Assembly (NCBI GenBank): GCA_016839875.1
Contig: JAEOTK010000170.1
Coordinates: forward strand, 1-11,861
Source: Candidatus Heimdallarchaeota archaeon
GTDB taxonomy: Archaea; Asgardarchaeota; Heimdallarchaeia; Heimdallarchaeales; Heimdallarchaeaceae
Direction of reading: 5' to 3'
Length of the DNA stretch: 11,861 bases
In this document: positions 1 to 7,774 of the stretch, one piece after another
How positions within the stretch are numbered: the stretch's first letter is position 1
Layout: each line of letters begins with the position of its first letter
Translations under genes and position numbers: made by a program
The notes under the pieces: model-generated
What the model was told of the DNA's origin: nothing
What the model saw: the letters and a program-made list of their open reading frames with translations, nothing else
Databases searched by the model: none

Positions 1-1
1 A

Positions 2-1201
2 ATCAATAGTAAACCCTTCGGATTCTTCTACAATCGCTCTGATGAGACAATTACAGGCAACCAATATGGACAGATATATGTAGTAAATTCAGAAAATATT
101 GTCTTTACAGGATATGATCTTGGGAAAGTAAATGTAGGAATACAAGTGCATAATTGTACAAATATCTCGATAAACAATGTGATTGTAAATGGTAGATACG
201 GATTGGAAGCAAGAGAAGTTGATGGACTAACAATAGAGAACTGTGATCTTAATGGTCTTTGGCAAGACACTGGATTGGATTTTATGTATGTTAATAACAC
301 AATAATTCAAAATAACCACCTTGAAGGATATCGATATGGTATTCTTTTTGAATTCATGAATCAAATTCAGTTCCACAATAACACAATATTCAATGCAACA
401 GAAGAAGGCATGAATATAGTAGATAGTTCTAACATGTTAATGACATTCAATATTATTAGCTGTTTTGTGGAAACAGAAGGAAGTAATTTGGCTCTGGTCT
501 TCAGTACATGTGAGAACATAACTGTATACTATAACATCTTCATCAGTTTAGGAGATCTAGGTGCTTATCCTGTAGAGGAGTGGAGTGTCACAAATACTAT
601 TTGGCACAGTGATATCTTGGGAGTTGGAAATTACTATTCAGACTGGAATGGTTTGGGAACATACTCAATAGAAGGAAATGGTGGAAGTATAGATTTGTAT
701 CCTTTCATAGATATAGATGAAGATACTCTTACTGAATTTGAAGAAGTAATAATTCACTTCACTGATCCGTTCAATGCTGACAGTGACTCAGATGGTTTGG
801 ATGATGCTGAAGAGGTTAATACTTACAACACAAATCCACTTTCTGTTGATAGTGACTCTGATGGTATGGATGACCTTTGGGAAGTAACAAATGGTACAGA
901 TCCCACTACTAACGATGCTAGCGAAGATCCTGATGAAGATGGTTTGACAAATATTGAGGAATATAATCATAATACTCTACCAACAAATAATGACACTGAC
1001 TCAGATGGATATCTAGATGGTGAAGAAGTAGAAGCAGGAACTGACCCATTGAATAGTTCAGATTATCCAATAGCTGCTGATGGTCCTAATTTGGGACTGA
1101 TTATAGGAATTGCAGGAGGAGCAGGGGCAGTAGTAGTAATAACTGCTTACTTACTCATAAGGAAAAGAAAAGCAAAAGCAAAAACGAAGAAAAAGAAATA
1201 A
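2..1201 (+). CDS. Surface-anchored parallel beta-helix (NosD/PbH1-like) protein with calcium-binding stalk, 5'-truncated
   Basis: The reading frame is open from base 2, so the start lies upstream of the window; the GTG at 146 is internal. The first ~230 visible residues carry short repeating Asn-rich turns (NCTNISINN, IENCDL, IIQNNHLEG, IQFHNNTIFN), the pattern of right-handed parallel beta-helices in the NosD/PbH1 group. A block of Asp-rich loops follows (710-1069), then a hydrophobic Gly/Ala/Ile/Val segment (about 1091-1162), then a Lys/Arg tail ending at the TAA (1199-1201). This arrangement implies an extracellular beta-helix on a calcium-stabilised stalk, held by one C-terminal transmembrane helix with the basic tail inside. 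Several N-x-S/T sequons fit a glycosylated outer surface. Beta-helix domains often bind or cleave polysaccharide, but no catalytic residues can be identified here. The product class is secure; ligand and role are unknown. Confidence 0.85.
   Translation: MNSKPFGFFYNRSDETITGNQYGQIYVVNSENIVFTGYDLGKVNVGIQVHNCTNISINNVIVNGRYGLEAREVDGLTIENCDLNGLWQDTGLDFMYVNNTIIQNNHLEGYRYGILFEFMNQIQFHNNTIFNATEEGMNIVDSSNMLMTFNIISCFVETEGSNLALVFSTCENITVYYNIFISLGDLGAYPVEEWSVTNTIWHSDILGVGNYYSDWNGLGTYSIEGNGGSIDLYPFIDIDEDTLTEFEEVIIHFTDPFNADSDSDGLDDAEEVNTYNTNPLSVDSDSDGMDDLWEVTNGTDPTTNDASEDPDEDGLTNIEEYNHNTLPTNNDTDSDGYLDGEEVEAGTDPLNSSDYPIAADGPNLGLIIGIAGGAGAVVVITAYLLIRKRKAKAKTKKKK
710..1069 (+). repeat. Tandem Asp-rich calcium-binding loops (thrombospondin type 3-like) inside the surface protein
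   Basis: Four clear copies of a D-x-D-x-D-G-x-x-x-x-E-E/V loop begin at bases 779, 848, 926 and 992, spaced 23, 26 and 22 residues apart. A weaker copy (DIDEDTLTEFEEV) begins at 710. Between them lie T/G-T-D/N-P connectors (FTDPFNAD, TNPLSVD, GTDPTTND, GTDPLNSS). This is the spacing and composition of TSP3/EF-hand-like stalk repeats that rigidify on binding calcium. They join the beta-helix to the membrane anchor. Confidence 0.8.
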
Positions 1202-1212
1202 AAAACTCATTA

Positions 1213-1226
1213 TTTTCCTTTTTTTT
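1213..1226 (+). terminator. Poly-T terminator of the surface-protein gene
   Basis: The tract is TTTTCC followed by eight T, starting 12 bases after the TAA, with no strong hairpin. Archaeal RNA polymerase ends at such T-runs without a stem. The next gene has its own TATA-like box just downstream, which fits a transcript boundary here. Confidence 0.6.
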
Positions 1227-1243
1227 GTATAAACATTAGAGTT

Positions 1244-1253
1244 AAATTTATTA
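1244..1253 (+). promoter_or_regulatory. TATA-like box of the aldo/keto reductase gene
   Basis: AAATTTATTA is centred about 28 bases before the ATG at 1277. With the usual archaeal TATA-to-start distance of about 25-27 bases, transcription would begin within a few bases of the ATG, giving a leaderless or nearly leaderless mRNA. No Shine-Dalgarno-like sequence precedes the ATG. Confidence 0.5.
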
Positions 1254-1276
1254 TTTTCTCCAGAACATCGAACATA

Positions 1277-2236
1277 ATGTTGGAAAAAAGAACACTAGGA
1301 AAAACAGACATCAAAATATCACCAATAGGTATTGGTGTGATGATGTGGTTGCAAGGGAAAGGATTAATGGGTCGTATAGCTCAAAATATTGAGGAAGATA
1401 CCAGAAATGATATTATCAAAGAATCCCTTTCTGGAGGAATTAATTTCTTTGATACAGCTGAAATGTATGGTTTCGGCAGATCTGAAACTAATCTAGCTAA
1501 AGCACTCAAAGCAAATAATATCGAAGATAAAGATGTGGTGATAGGTACAAAATGGGCACCGATTTTTAGAAGAGCAAGGAATATGCGTAGAACTGTAAAC
1601 AATCGTATTAAATATCTCGATGACTATACTATTGATCTTTACATGATTCACCAACCCATTAGTTTCTCTTCAATCAAAACAGAAATGAAGGAACTAGCAA
1701 GGCTTGTTGAAAATGGAAAAGTCAGATCTGTAGGGATAAGCAACTATAATGCAGATAAGATGCGAAGAGCACATGAAGAGTTAGAAAAACTTGGAATACC
1801 CTTAGCTGCTAATCAAGTTCATTATAGTCTAGTTAGAAGAAACATAGAGACTGACGGTATTCTAGATACAGCTAAAGAGCTTGGGGTTACAATAACAGCT
1901 TATACACCGCTTGCTGGAGGACTATTAACAGGCAAACTTCACGATAATCCAGAAGCACTGAAGAACAAGTATGCTATGTATCGAATGGTTGCTAAGAGGA
2001 ATTTAGAGGAAAGTAGACCTTTAGTTGAAACTTTAACTGAAATAGCTAAAGCACACGAAGTTCTTCCAGGGCAAGTGGCACTTAATTGGTTAGTAACTTA
2101 TAGTGGAGACACAGTAGTTACCATTCCAGGTGTAACAAAAACATATCAAGCAAAAGAAAGTGCTGGAGCAATGACTTTCAACTTAAGCAAAGCAGAATTA
2201 GAAGAAATTGCTGAAGTTTCTGAAAGATTTCTGTAA
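1277..2236 (+). CDS. Aldo/keto reductase
   Basis: The 319-residue product is a full-length (beta/alpha)8 NAD(P)H-dependent oxidoreductase. The catalytic tetrad is present: D59 and Y64 in FFDTAEMYG, K92 in IGTKW, and H125 in DLYMIHQP. Further family marks are VRSVGISNYN (about 170-180), NQVHYSL, and the C-terminal cofactor-binding stretch around VVTIPGVTKTYQAKE. The RTLGKTDIKISPIGIG opening resembles the YajO/Kvbeta-like bacterial and archaeal AKRs, which reduce small aldehydes or ketones. It should be cytosolic, since there is no signal peptide or membrane segment. The ATG at 1277 is supported by the TATA spacing and by the canonical family N-terminus right after it. It is flanked by genes with their own promoter signals, so context gives no substrate. 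Family assignment is firm; physiological substrate unknown. Confidence 0.92.
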   Translation: MLEKRTLGKTDIKISPIGIGVMMWLQGKGLMGRIAQNIEEDTRNDIIKESLSGGINFFDTAEMYGFGRSETNLAKALKANNIEDKDVVIGTKWAPIFRRARNMRRTVNNRIKYLDDYTIDLYMIHQPISFSSIKTEMKELARLVENGKVRSVGISNYNADKMRRAHEELEKLGIPLAANQVHYSLVRRNIETDGILDTAKELGVTITAYTPLAGGLLTGKLHDNPEALKNKYAMYRMVAKRNLEESRPLVETLTEIAKAHEVLPGQVALNWLVTYSGDTVVTIPGVTKTYQAKESAGAMTFNLSKAELEEIAEVSERFL

Positions 2237-2280
2237 TTTGCAATTTCTCATTTCTTCTTCATGAGATTCTAATGCAAATT
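2235..2280 (+). repeat. Imperfect hairpin between the AKR stop and the MFS promoter
   Basis: Outer arms AATTTGCA (2235-2242) and TGCAAATT (2273-2280) are perfect 8-base complements. Inner arms TCTCAT (2246-2251) and ATGAGA (2261-2266) are also perfect, around a TTCTTCTTC loop, with an asymmetric internal loop between the two stems. The left arm overlaps the TAA of the reductase gene, and the right arm abuts the TATA-like box of the next gene. It could end or stabilise the upstream transcript, or bind a regulator of the MFS gene. Confidence 0.5.
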
Positions 2281-2288
2281 AATATATA
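2279..2288 (+). promoter_or_regulatory. TATA-like box of the MFS transporter gene
   Basis: TTAATATATA is the best TATA match in the 106-base gap. It predicts a transcription start near 2310 and a 5' leader of about 30 bases before the ATG at 2343, longer than for most genes in this window. The predicted start falls within the inverted repeat at 2297-2330. Confidence 0.5.
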
Positions 2289-2296
2289 GCTTACTA

Positions 2297-2330
2297 TCAG
2301 AAAATCACGAAAGTGATACTAACTTTCTGA
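2297..2330 (+). promoter_or_regulatory. Nested inverted repeat over the predicted MFS transcription start (candidate operator)
   Basis: Outer arms TCAGAAA (2297-2303) and TTTCTGA (2324-2330) are exact complements. Inner arms ATCAC (2304-2308) and GTGAT (2313-2317) are exact complements around a GAAA loop. Six unpaired bases (ACTAAC) separate inner and outer arms on the right side only. The element sits 9-42 bases downstream of the TATA-like box, where a bound repressor would block initiation. If the whole element were transcribed it could instead fold as an RNA hairpin capped by a GAAA tetraloop. Confidence 0.45.
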
Positions 2331-2342
2331 GTTGTCGTACTA

Positions 2343-3815
2343 ATGACTGAAGTAAATGCTGCATCAGATAAATTAATTCCACAAATCGAGGATAAACCTT
2401 CAGTTAGACAAGTACTTACCAATGCAACTTTTATGGTTCTTTTCGCAGCTCAGTTTATAGAAAACATAGGAAGAGCAATATCAGGTTTGGCAATAGAATT
2501 TCTTATCTTTGAACTTACAGCTAGTCCTTTTCTAATGGGTGTTCTTTCAATAATATGGTTATCTCCGTTTGTTATTTTAGCACCTTTAGCAGGAGCCTTA
2601 GCAGACCGATTTGATCAGCGAAAGCTTATGCTTTACTCCAATATAGTAAGTGCTCTTGCTTCAGTAGGATTTGTGATTGTTTATCTCTTTATAGACCAAT
2701 TAACATTCAGTCAAATTACTCTTGGGCAACCTGAATTAATAACTTCACTTACCTTTCAACAGGCTAGACCTGATTATCTTCATGTTCTCTGGCCCCTTTT
2801 CGTTCTCTGTTTCATAAACTCATCATCTGCAGCTTTCTTCTTCCCTTCTAGAAATGCTTATACTAGATTAATTGTTAGGAAGAAGAACTTACTAATTGCT
2901 AACTCAGTTGGATCTTCAGTATTTCAAATAGCAACAATTTTTGGATTTGTTTTAGCAGGTATTTTAGCAGCACGAAGCTACTTACTAAGTTTCATATTTG
3001 ATGCAGTTACATTTGCAGTATCAGGTATTCTTATTGTAGTAATTATCTTCATTGGGAAGAAACCACCAGAAGTAGAGAGAGAAAAGACACAGAATCTACG
3101 ACAAGAGATGAAACAATTTGGTCAAGATATAGCTGTTGGTTACAAAACTACTCTGAAATATCCAAAAATCACTTACATGTTTGTAATATTCTCTTTTCTA
3201 ACGTTCTCGTTTGGAGCAATAAGTGTTCTATTCATAGTGATACTTCAAGGTGAGATGGGAGTAGGAGCAGAATGGTATGGAATTCTGCAAGCACTTATGG
3301 GAGCATCAGGAATCATTACGGCTTTAGTCCTAATGAAAATAGGAAAAATCAAACGCAAGATATTGGTCCTAAATGTCACATTTGTAGCTGTAACAGCATC
3401 TATGTACATCTTTGCTGTAGTGAGAAACCTACCTGTAATGGCTATTATCATGTTCAGTTATGGAATCATGTCTGTTTGTATTAACGTTCCTTCCTCAACT
3501 TTAATCCAAGAGTCTGTTCCATACGAGTTACAAGGGAGAGTATTTGGTACACAACAATTACTTCAAGGAGTAGCTCAATTACTTGGAATGGGGATAGTTG
3601 CTCTTATTGCTGAATATGTGCTTCCTATGTATGTGCTACTGGCTAGCTCTGGTATTCTTACAATAACAATAATTGCCGGTATCATCTATTCAGGAAGGAG
3701 AGGATTAATGGGATCAGACTATCCAGATAAAAACCTACAAGACGGTCTTTTGAAGGAAAAACCTGAACTAGCCCTAGCAAGTGGAGGTTCTCCAGGATTA
3801 CCACCGGAAGATTAG
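2343..3815 (+). CDS. Major facilitator superfamily exporter (MFS_3 / EntS-like type)
   Basis: The 490-residue protein is very hydrophobic, with about 12 predicted membrane helices between residues ~28 and ~455. The MFS signature loop between helices 2 and 3 is clear: GALADRFDQRK at 84-94. A second-half counterpart, around MKIGKIKRK, follows the break after helix 6. The Arg-containing start (RQVLTNATFMVLFAAQFIENIG) and the NVPSSTLIQESVPYELQGRVFG stretch in the second half match proton-driven drug/siderophore exporters of the MFS_3 group. A hydrophilic loop of ~30 residues (about 117-146) lies between early helices, and the last ~40 residues are a polar cytoplasmic tail. It probably exports a small molecule. 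The ATG at 2343 is preceded by a leader with an inverted repeat, suggesting repression. Substrate cannot be inferred. Confidence 0.88.
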   Translation: MTEVNAASDKLIPQIEDKPSVRQVLTNATFMVLFAAQFIENIGRAISGLAIEFLIFELTASPFLMGVLSIIWLSPFVILAPLAGALADRFDQRKLMLYSNIVSALASVGFVIVYLFIDQLTFSQITLGQPELITSLTFQQARPDYLHVLWPLFVLCFINSSSAAFFFPSRNAYTRLIVRKKNLLIANSVGSSVFQIATIFGFVLAGILAARSYLLSFIFDAVTFAVSGILIVVIIFIGKKPPEVEREKTQNLRQEMKQFGQDIAVGYKTTLKYPKITYMFVIFSFLTFSFGAISVLFIVILQGEMGVGAEWYGILQALMGASGIITALVLMKIGKIKRKILVLNVTFVAVTASMYIFAVVRNLPVMAIIMFSYGIMSVCINVPSSTLIQESVPYELQGRVFGTQQLLQGVAQLLGMGIVALIAEYVLPMYVLLASSGILTITIIAGIIYSGRRGLMGSDYPDKNLQDGLLKEKPELALASGGSPGLPPED

Positions 3816-3838
3816 GAACATTACTATCCTATTTATCC

Positions 3839-3850
3839 ATATATTTTTTA
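3839..3850 (+). promoter_or_regulatory. TATA-like box of the nucleotidyltransferase gene, overlapping a T-run
   Basis: ATATATTTTTTA is centred about 30 bases before the ATG at 3874, predicting a leader of only a few bases. Its six-T run, about 28 bases past the stop of the MFS gene, could also serve as that gene's terminator, so the two signals may be merged in this 58-base gap. Confidence 0.45.
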
Positions 3851-3873
3851 TTCCATCAAGTTAAACATATTCC

Positions 3874-4554
3874 ATGCATGAGTCCTTAAAAGAAGATATG
3901 AAGATAATACGTCATCACTTAGAAACAGAGTATGATGCTCAAGCTATAATTCTATCAGGTAGTAGAAGCTGTGGTGATTACAAAGAAGATAGTGATTGGG
4001 ATATCTACATTATGACTGAAAAAGATATTCAATTTCACCCAGGACTGGAAGGATATCATTTAGATATTTATTGTCTACATCCAGAAGATAATTTCTCTTT
4101 TGATAAATTAGGCTGGAAATTATTCTTTTGTGAAATTATTTGTGATACACCTAAAGGAGATGCACAAAGAATTGTTAATCAAGCCCAAGAATTTCGTAAA
4201 AGAGGTCCAAAACCATGGTCATTAAATCATGCAATAACTAGAAAAGACAAAGTAGAAAGATATTCTAATAAACTTAAAAACTGCATTGAATCAGAAAGCT
4301 GGTTTGAGCTTCATCAAAGATTAAATTGGCACTTTCTGGAAAATTCTTACACTTGGTGGTATGGGATCCGAAACGAATGGCAGCCCCGACCACAAAATAT
4401 CATGGATGATCTAAGTAAAAGAGATCCCCAATTTGCTTCTATACTGAAAAAAATTGTTGACTCTAGAACTACTGATTTGGAAAGGGTAGATTTATTTCAC
4501 AAATTACATCAAAATTTCCTTAACAGTGATGTATACAAGAACTACATTAACTAA
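3874..4554 (+). CDS. Nucleotidyltransferase of the DNA polymerase beta fold (ANT/MNT-like)
   Basis: The 226-residue protein opens with a minimal nucleotidyltransferase domain. The motif is G29-S30 followed by D41-W42-D43 (within GSRSCGDYKEDSDWDIYIM), with a third acidic position at D64 in YHLDIYCL. This is the GS...DxD...D metal-binding triad used to transfer NMP from an NTP. Residues ~95-226 are helical and rich in aromatic residues and Arg (WFELHQRLNWHFLENSYTWWYGIRNEW), resembling the helical substrate domain of kanamycin-type and other stand-alone nucleotidyltransferases. All three acidic residues are present, so it should be active. The acceptor could be a small molecule, an RNA or a protein. 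No HEPN toxin gene lies next to it, so a toxin-antitoxin MNT role is not supported. Start choice rests on the TATA spacing; the ATG at 3878 is in another frame. Confidence 0.8.
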   Translation: MHESLKEDMKIIRHHLETEYDAQAIILSGSRSCGDYKEDSDWDIYIMTEKDIQFHPGLEGYHLDIYCLHPEDNFSFDKLGWKLFFCEIICDTPKGDAQRIVNQAQEFRKRGPKPWSLNHAITRKDKVERYSNKLKNCIESESWFELHQRLNWHFLENSYTWWYGIRNEWQPRPQNIMDDLSKRDPQFASILKKIVDSRTTDLERVDLFHKLHQNFLNSDVYKNYIN

Positions 4555-4583
4555 ACACTCATACTGCGTTTAATGGACGGAAC

Positions 4584-4593
4584 TTTTAAAATA
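4584..4593 (+). promoter_or_regulatory. TATA-like box of the family 3 glycosidase gene
   Basis: TTTTAAAATA is centred about 26 bases before the GTG at 4614, predicting that transcription starts at or next to the start codon. It supports GTG at 4614 as the real start of a leaderless mRNA. Confidence 0.5.
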
Positions 4594-4613
4594 GTAAAAC
4601 CATTACAAAGCAC

Positions 4614-6668
4614 GTGATTTCAAAAACACAAATTGAAGAAAGAGTAGAAGTTTTATTAGAAAAACTCACACTTGAAGAGAAGTTTAAGCTAATGGTTGGG
4701 TTCTTTAGATTTCAAACAAACACTATTCCTAGGTTAGGAATTAAAACTTTCAAAGTGACCGATGGTCCTCTAGGAATTTCTCAACATTCAAGTATGCTAA
4801 GAAGGAATACTAAGTTTCCAGCTGGTATCAATCTAGCTGCCTCTTGGAATAGAGAATTAGCTTATGAATGTGGGGAAGCTATAGGGAGAGAAGCAAGAGC
4901 AACAGGTAGATTATGTGTTCTCGGTCCAGGTATCAATATTGGTAGAACCCCTCTTAATGGTAGGACCTTCGAATATTATAGTGAAGATCCTCACTTAACC
5001 AAAGAGATAGCTATACCTTTTGTAAAGGGAGTTCAAAGTCAAAGAATAGCTGCTTGTCCAAAGCACTATGTAGCTAATAATCAGGAAACCCACAGGCACA
5101 CTATTGATGTTCAAATAGATGAAAGAACATTGCAAGAGATTTATCTGAGAGCTTTCAAAGAAATAGTAGAAAAAGCAGATCCATGGACTATAATGAGTTC
5201 TTACAACTTAGTTAATGGAGAGTATGTGCATGGAAGTCATAAGCTGTTAAAAGAGATATTGATGGATAAGTGGGGATTCAAAGGTTTTGTAATGACAGAC
5301 TGGTGGGCAACACAAGATAGAGGTGTAACACAACCAACAACAGAAATGGCCATAAAAGCAGGTTTGACCTTAGAGATGCCAGTTCCTATCCTTTATGATG
5401 AAGAAGTTCTTCTTGAAAACTATAACAAAGAGAAATTCACCGAAGAAGATATCAATGAACTAATTAGAAGATTATTGCGTGTTTATGTTCAGGTAGGGAT
5501 GTTCGAAAATAAAGAAGACTTACCAGAAGGAGAAAGGAATACCAGAAAACATCAAGAATTAGCAAGAAGAATGGCAGAAGAGGGAATTGTTTTACTAAAG
5601 AATGAGATCAAACTCTTACCTTTGAACATTAATGAAATTAATACCATCGCGATCTTAGGTCCTAATGCCAAAAGGAAGTTTGGAAAAATGTTACTTGGAG
5701 GAGCAGCAGCTGTAACTCCACCTTATGAAATCACACCCATTAAAGGACTAAAAGAGAAATGCAAAGGGAAAGTGGAGATAATTAAAAATCCCTCCAAAGC
5801 AGATGCAGTTCTTCTATTTATGGGGCTTAATCATGAATCTCAAATAACGTTGTTATCTGACAAAACTAAGCAAGACAAACCTGAATTCGGAAAAGAATCA
5901 GAAGAAGTAGACAGAACAGAATTTGGATTACCAATAGCACAAATTGAACTGATAAAGAAAACTATCAAAATTAATCCTAATACCATTATCATTCTAAATA
6001 ATGCCAATCCAATAGCTATGGAAGATTGGATTGAAGATGTGGCAACAATTTTAGAAGTCTGGTATCCAGGAATGGAAGGTGGAAGAGCAATTGTTAATAT
6101 TCTTTTTGGAGATATAAATCCTTCAGGGAAGATACCTATGACTTTCCCAAAGCTATTGAAAGATTCACCTGCTCATAAATCAACTAAAACCTTTCCAGGA
6201 GAGGATCTCAAAGTCTATTATGAAGAAGGGATATATGTGGGTTATAGGTATTTTGAGAAAGAGAATATAGAACCACTATTTCCTTTTGGCTTTGGTTTAT
6301 CCTATACAACTTTTGAAATCAAAAATGTAACTTCAGACAAAAGCAAATTGGACTCAGAAGATGATTCCCTCAAAATAACTGTGGAGGTTATTAATACAGG
6401 AGAGAGAGCAGGAAGCGAAGTAATTCAAATCTATTCTTCTGCACCGTGTAAATCAATTGATAGACCTGTAAAGGAGTTGGTAGGATTTGAAAAAATCTTT
6501 CTTGAAAGAGGAGAGAAGAAGAACGTAGAAATTCTGATCAAAGCTAAAGATTTAGCATTCTATGATACCGAAAAATCAGATTGGAGTATTGAACAAGGTA
6601 AGTATATCCTACATATTGGAAATTCTTCAGTTAGTATATCAACAAAAATAGAAATAAGATATAAATGA
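4614..6668 (+). CDS. Glycoside hydrolase family 3, beta-glucosidase-like, cytoplasmic
   Basis: The 684-residue protein has the usual three-part GH3 plan: a TIM-barrel domain (about 1-300), an alpha/beta sandwich (about 320-540) and a C-terminal fibronectin III-like domain (about 570-680, after FPFGFGLSYTTFE). Barrel landmarks are VTDGPLG, GPGINIGRTPLNGRTFEYYSEDP, CPKHYVANNQE (K150-H151) and GFVMTDWWA, whose D229 aligns with the GH3 nucleophile. The ESEEVDRTEFGLP stretch (428-440) corresponds to the E-x-E-G-x-D-R region that carries the second catalytic site in this subgroup. There is no signal peptide and no PA14 insert, so it should act inside the cell on imported oligosaccharides or glycosides. 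Start is a GTG supported by the TATA spacing. Sugar specificity cannot be read from the sequence. Confidence 0.92.
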   Translation: MISKTQIEERVEVLLEKLTLEEKFKLMVGFFRFQTNTIPRLGIKTFKVTDGPLGISQHSSMLRRNTKFPAGINLAASWNRELAYECGEAIGREARATGRLCVLGPGINIGRTPLNGRTFEYYSEDPHLTKEIAIPFVKGVQSQRIAACPKHYVANNQETHRHTIDVQIDERTLQEIYLRAFKEIVEKADPWTIMSSYNLVNGEYVHGSHKLLKEILMDKWGFKGFVMTDWWATQDRGVTQPTTEMAIKAGLTLEMPVPILYDEEVLLENYNKEKFTEEDINELIRRLLRVYVQVGMFENKEDLPEGERNTRKHQELARRMAEEGIVLLKNEIKLLPLNINEINTIAILGPNAKRKFGKMLLGGAAAVTPPYEITPIKGLKEKCKGKVEIIKNPSKADAVLLFMGLNHESQITLLSDKTKQDKPEFGKESEEVDRTEFGLPIAQIELIKKTIKINPNTIIILNNANPIAMEDWIEDVATILEVWYPGMEGGRAIVNILFGDINPSGKIPMTFPKLLKDSPAHKSTKTFPGEDLKVYYEEGIYVGYRYFEKENIEPLFPFGFGLSYTTFEIKNVTSDKSKLDSEDDSLKITVEVINTGERAGSEVIQIYSSAPCKSIDRPVKELVGFEKIFLERGEKKNVEILIKAKDLAFYDTEKSDWSIEQGKYILHIGNSSVSISTKIEIRYK

Positions 6669-6682
6669 AAAAATGATTCTGA

Positions 6683-7711
6683 TCAAAGACAGAGATTGTA
6701 TTCATTTACTAGTTTCAATGTTAGTTCATTTACACCTTTTTCGATTAGATTTGAAGTTGATTCAGTGAAGAACTTCTTCCAATTTTTCGCAGAAGTATTG
6801 ACATCTAACAATTTTCTTTCTGGCTCCAATTTATAAATTAAATTGGTATCCAATTGGTCCATGCCATAGCAAACATTGAAAGCAGGCAGGGGGAAGATAT
6901 AGAAATATCCAATTTTTTCCAAATCTAATTCTGAAGCTGGAGGAAAATGTTTTTTGTATTCTTTAAAGAAGATTTTTCGCAACTTTTCTTCTATATCAAT
7001 GTAGAAAATAAAAGTGCTAATCTCTTCAACTAAATCTCCATACTCAGAATTTTCCCAATCAACTAACCAGACCTTTCCTTGAGGATCTGTAATAAAATGA
7101 CCTTCGACATCTCCATGCATAATCCCTGAAATTCCAAAAGGGAGCAAATCTCTATTCTTATCTATCAGATTTTCATATTCAGCAAGTGCCATCGAGAAAG
7201 CTTCAGAAATATCAGGGTTCATCAGGTGAGGATAATCTGTTTCCATATGGTTCATTGTTTTCTTTAAAGCCAGATGATTCTTTTTCATCTGTTCATATCC
7301 GTCTGGTATTACTTCGTAGTCAACATTGTGTATATCAGCCAGATTACGAGCCATTTTTTTAATTATGGATTCATCTTGATAATCGGAATGCAGTCCTTCT
7401 GCAAAATCAAATAAAACTGCACCATTCTTGAAAAACTTTTGATCCACATATATTGGTGCGGGGACACATTGCACTCCTTTATCTATAAATCTCTGTCTGA
7501 TGTTTGCTTCATTAAGAATTTTTTTAGTTCTTTCAGGATAAAGAGCTGTTTTCAAAGCATAAGTATTCTCATTTGTGGTAATTTTGAAAACTGCAGAAGC
7601 TTCACCTCTCCCTAAGAAAGAGATATCCTTTAGTTGCTCATCCTTATCCTTAAAGAGATTATAAACAGGTTCTTCTATCGTACTTGGATCGATTGCTTCA
7701 AATCTTTTCAA
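6683..7711 (-). CDS. APH/choline-kinase-like phosphotransferase with altered Brenner motif
   Basis: The 342-residue protein has a protein-kinase-like small-molecule kinase fold. The N-lobe shows FLGRGEASAVFKI (32-44), a nucleotide-anchoring Lys in YALK (K54) and its likely partner E68. The catalytic loop is HGDVEGHFI, with H199 and catalytic D201, and the metal-binding Asp is D218 in WLVDWENSEYGD. The usual loop is HGDxxxxN; here the Asn position is His (H205), which removes one expected Mg ligand. The start is TTG at 7711: the first in-frame ATG is at residue 120, inside the catalytic core, and an in-frame TAA lies at 7738-7736 upstream. It ends 14 bases from the convergent glycosidase gene. 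Likely substrates include amino sugars, choline, fructosamine or similar small alcohols or amines; none can be chosen. The protein is cytosolic. Confidence 0.8.
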   Translation of the reverse strand: MKRFEAIDPSTIEEPVYNLFKDKDEQLKDISFLGRGEASAVFKITTNENTYALKTALYPERTKKILNEANIRQRFIDKGVQCVPAPIYVDQKFFKNGAVLFDFAEGLHSDYQDESIIKKMARNLADIHNVDYEVIPDGYEQMKKNHLALKKTMNHMETDYPHLMNPDISEAFSMALAEYENLIDKNRDLLPFGISGIMHGDVEGHFITDPQGKVWLVDWENSEYGDLVEEISTFIFYIDIEEKLRKIFFKEYKKHFPPASELDLEKIGYFYIFPLPAFNVCYGMDQLDTNLIYKLEPERKLLDVNTSAKNWKKFFTESTSNLIEKGVNELTLKLVNEYNLCL

Positions 7712-7774
7712 AATTATCCCGTTATCAAAATTCTCTTACACTATTTGTCTTTTTTGGATGAAGATTCTAAAGCG

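Noticed and set aside
28..970. Minus-strand open frames at 28-300 and 788-970 opposite the surface-protein gene
   Set aside because: They lie wholly inside a well-supported gene, have no recognisable domain, and the second is only the complement of the Asp-rich repeat region.
1381..1602. Minus-strand open frame of 73 codons inside the aldo/keto reductase gene
   Set aside because: It is antisense to the conserved catalytic region; its sequence simply mirrors codon bias of the real gene.
3245..3484. Two overlapping small frames (minus 3245-3451, plus 3272-3484) within the MFS gene
   Set aside because: They sit inside a transmembrane-coding stretch with no promoter or ribosome-binding site and no family resemblance.
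3874..4554. Toxin-antitoxin reading of the nucleotidyltransferase (HEPN/MNT pair)
   Set aside because: There is no adjacent small HEPN gene; the next genes are an MFS exporter and a large glycosidase, each with its own promoter-like signal.
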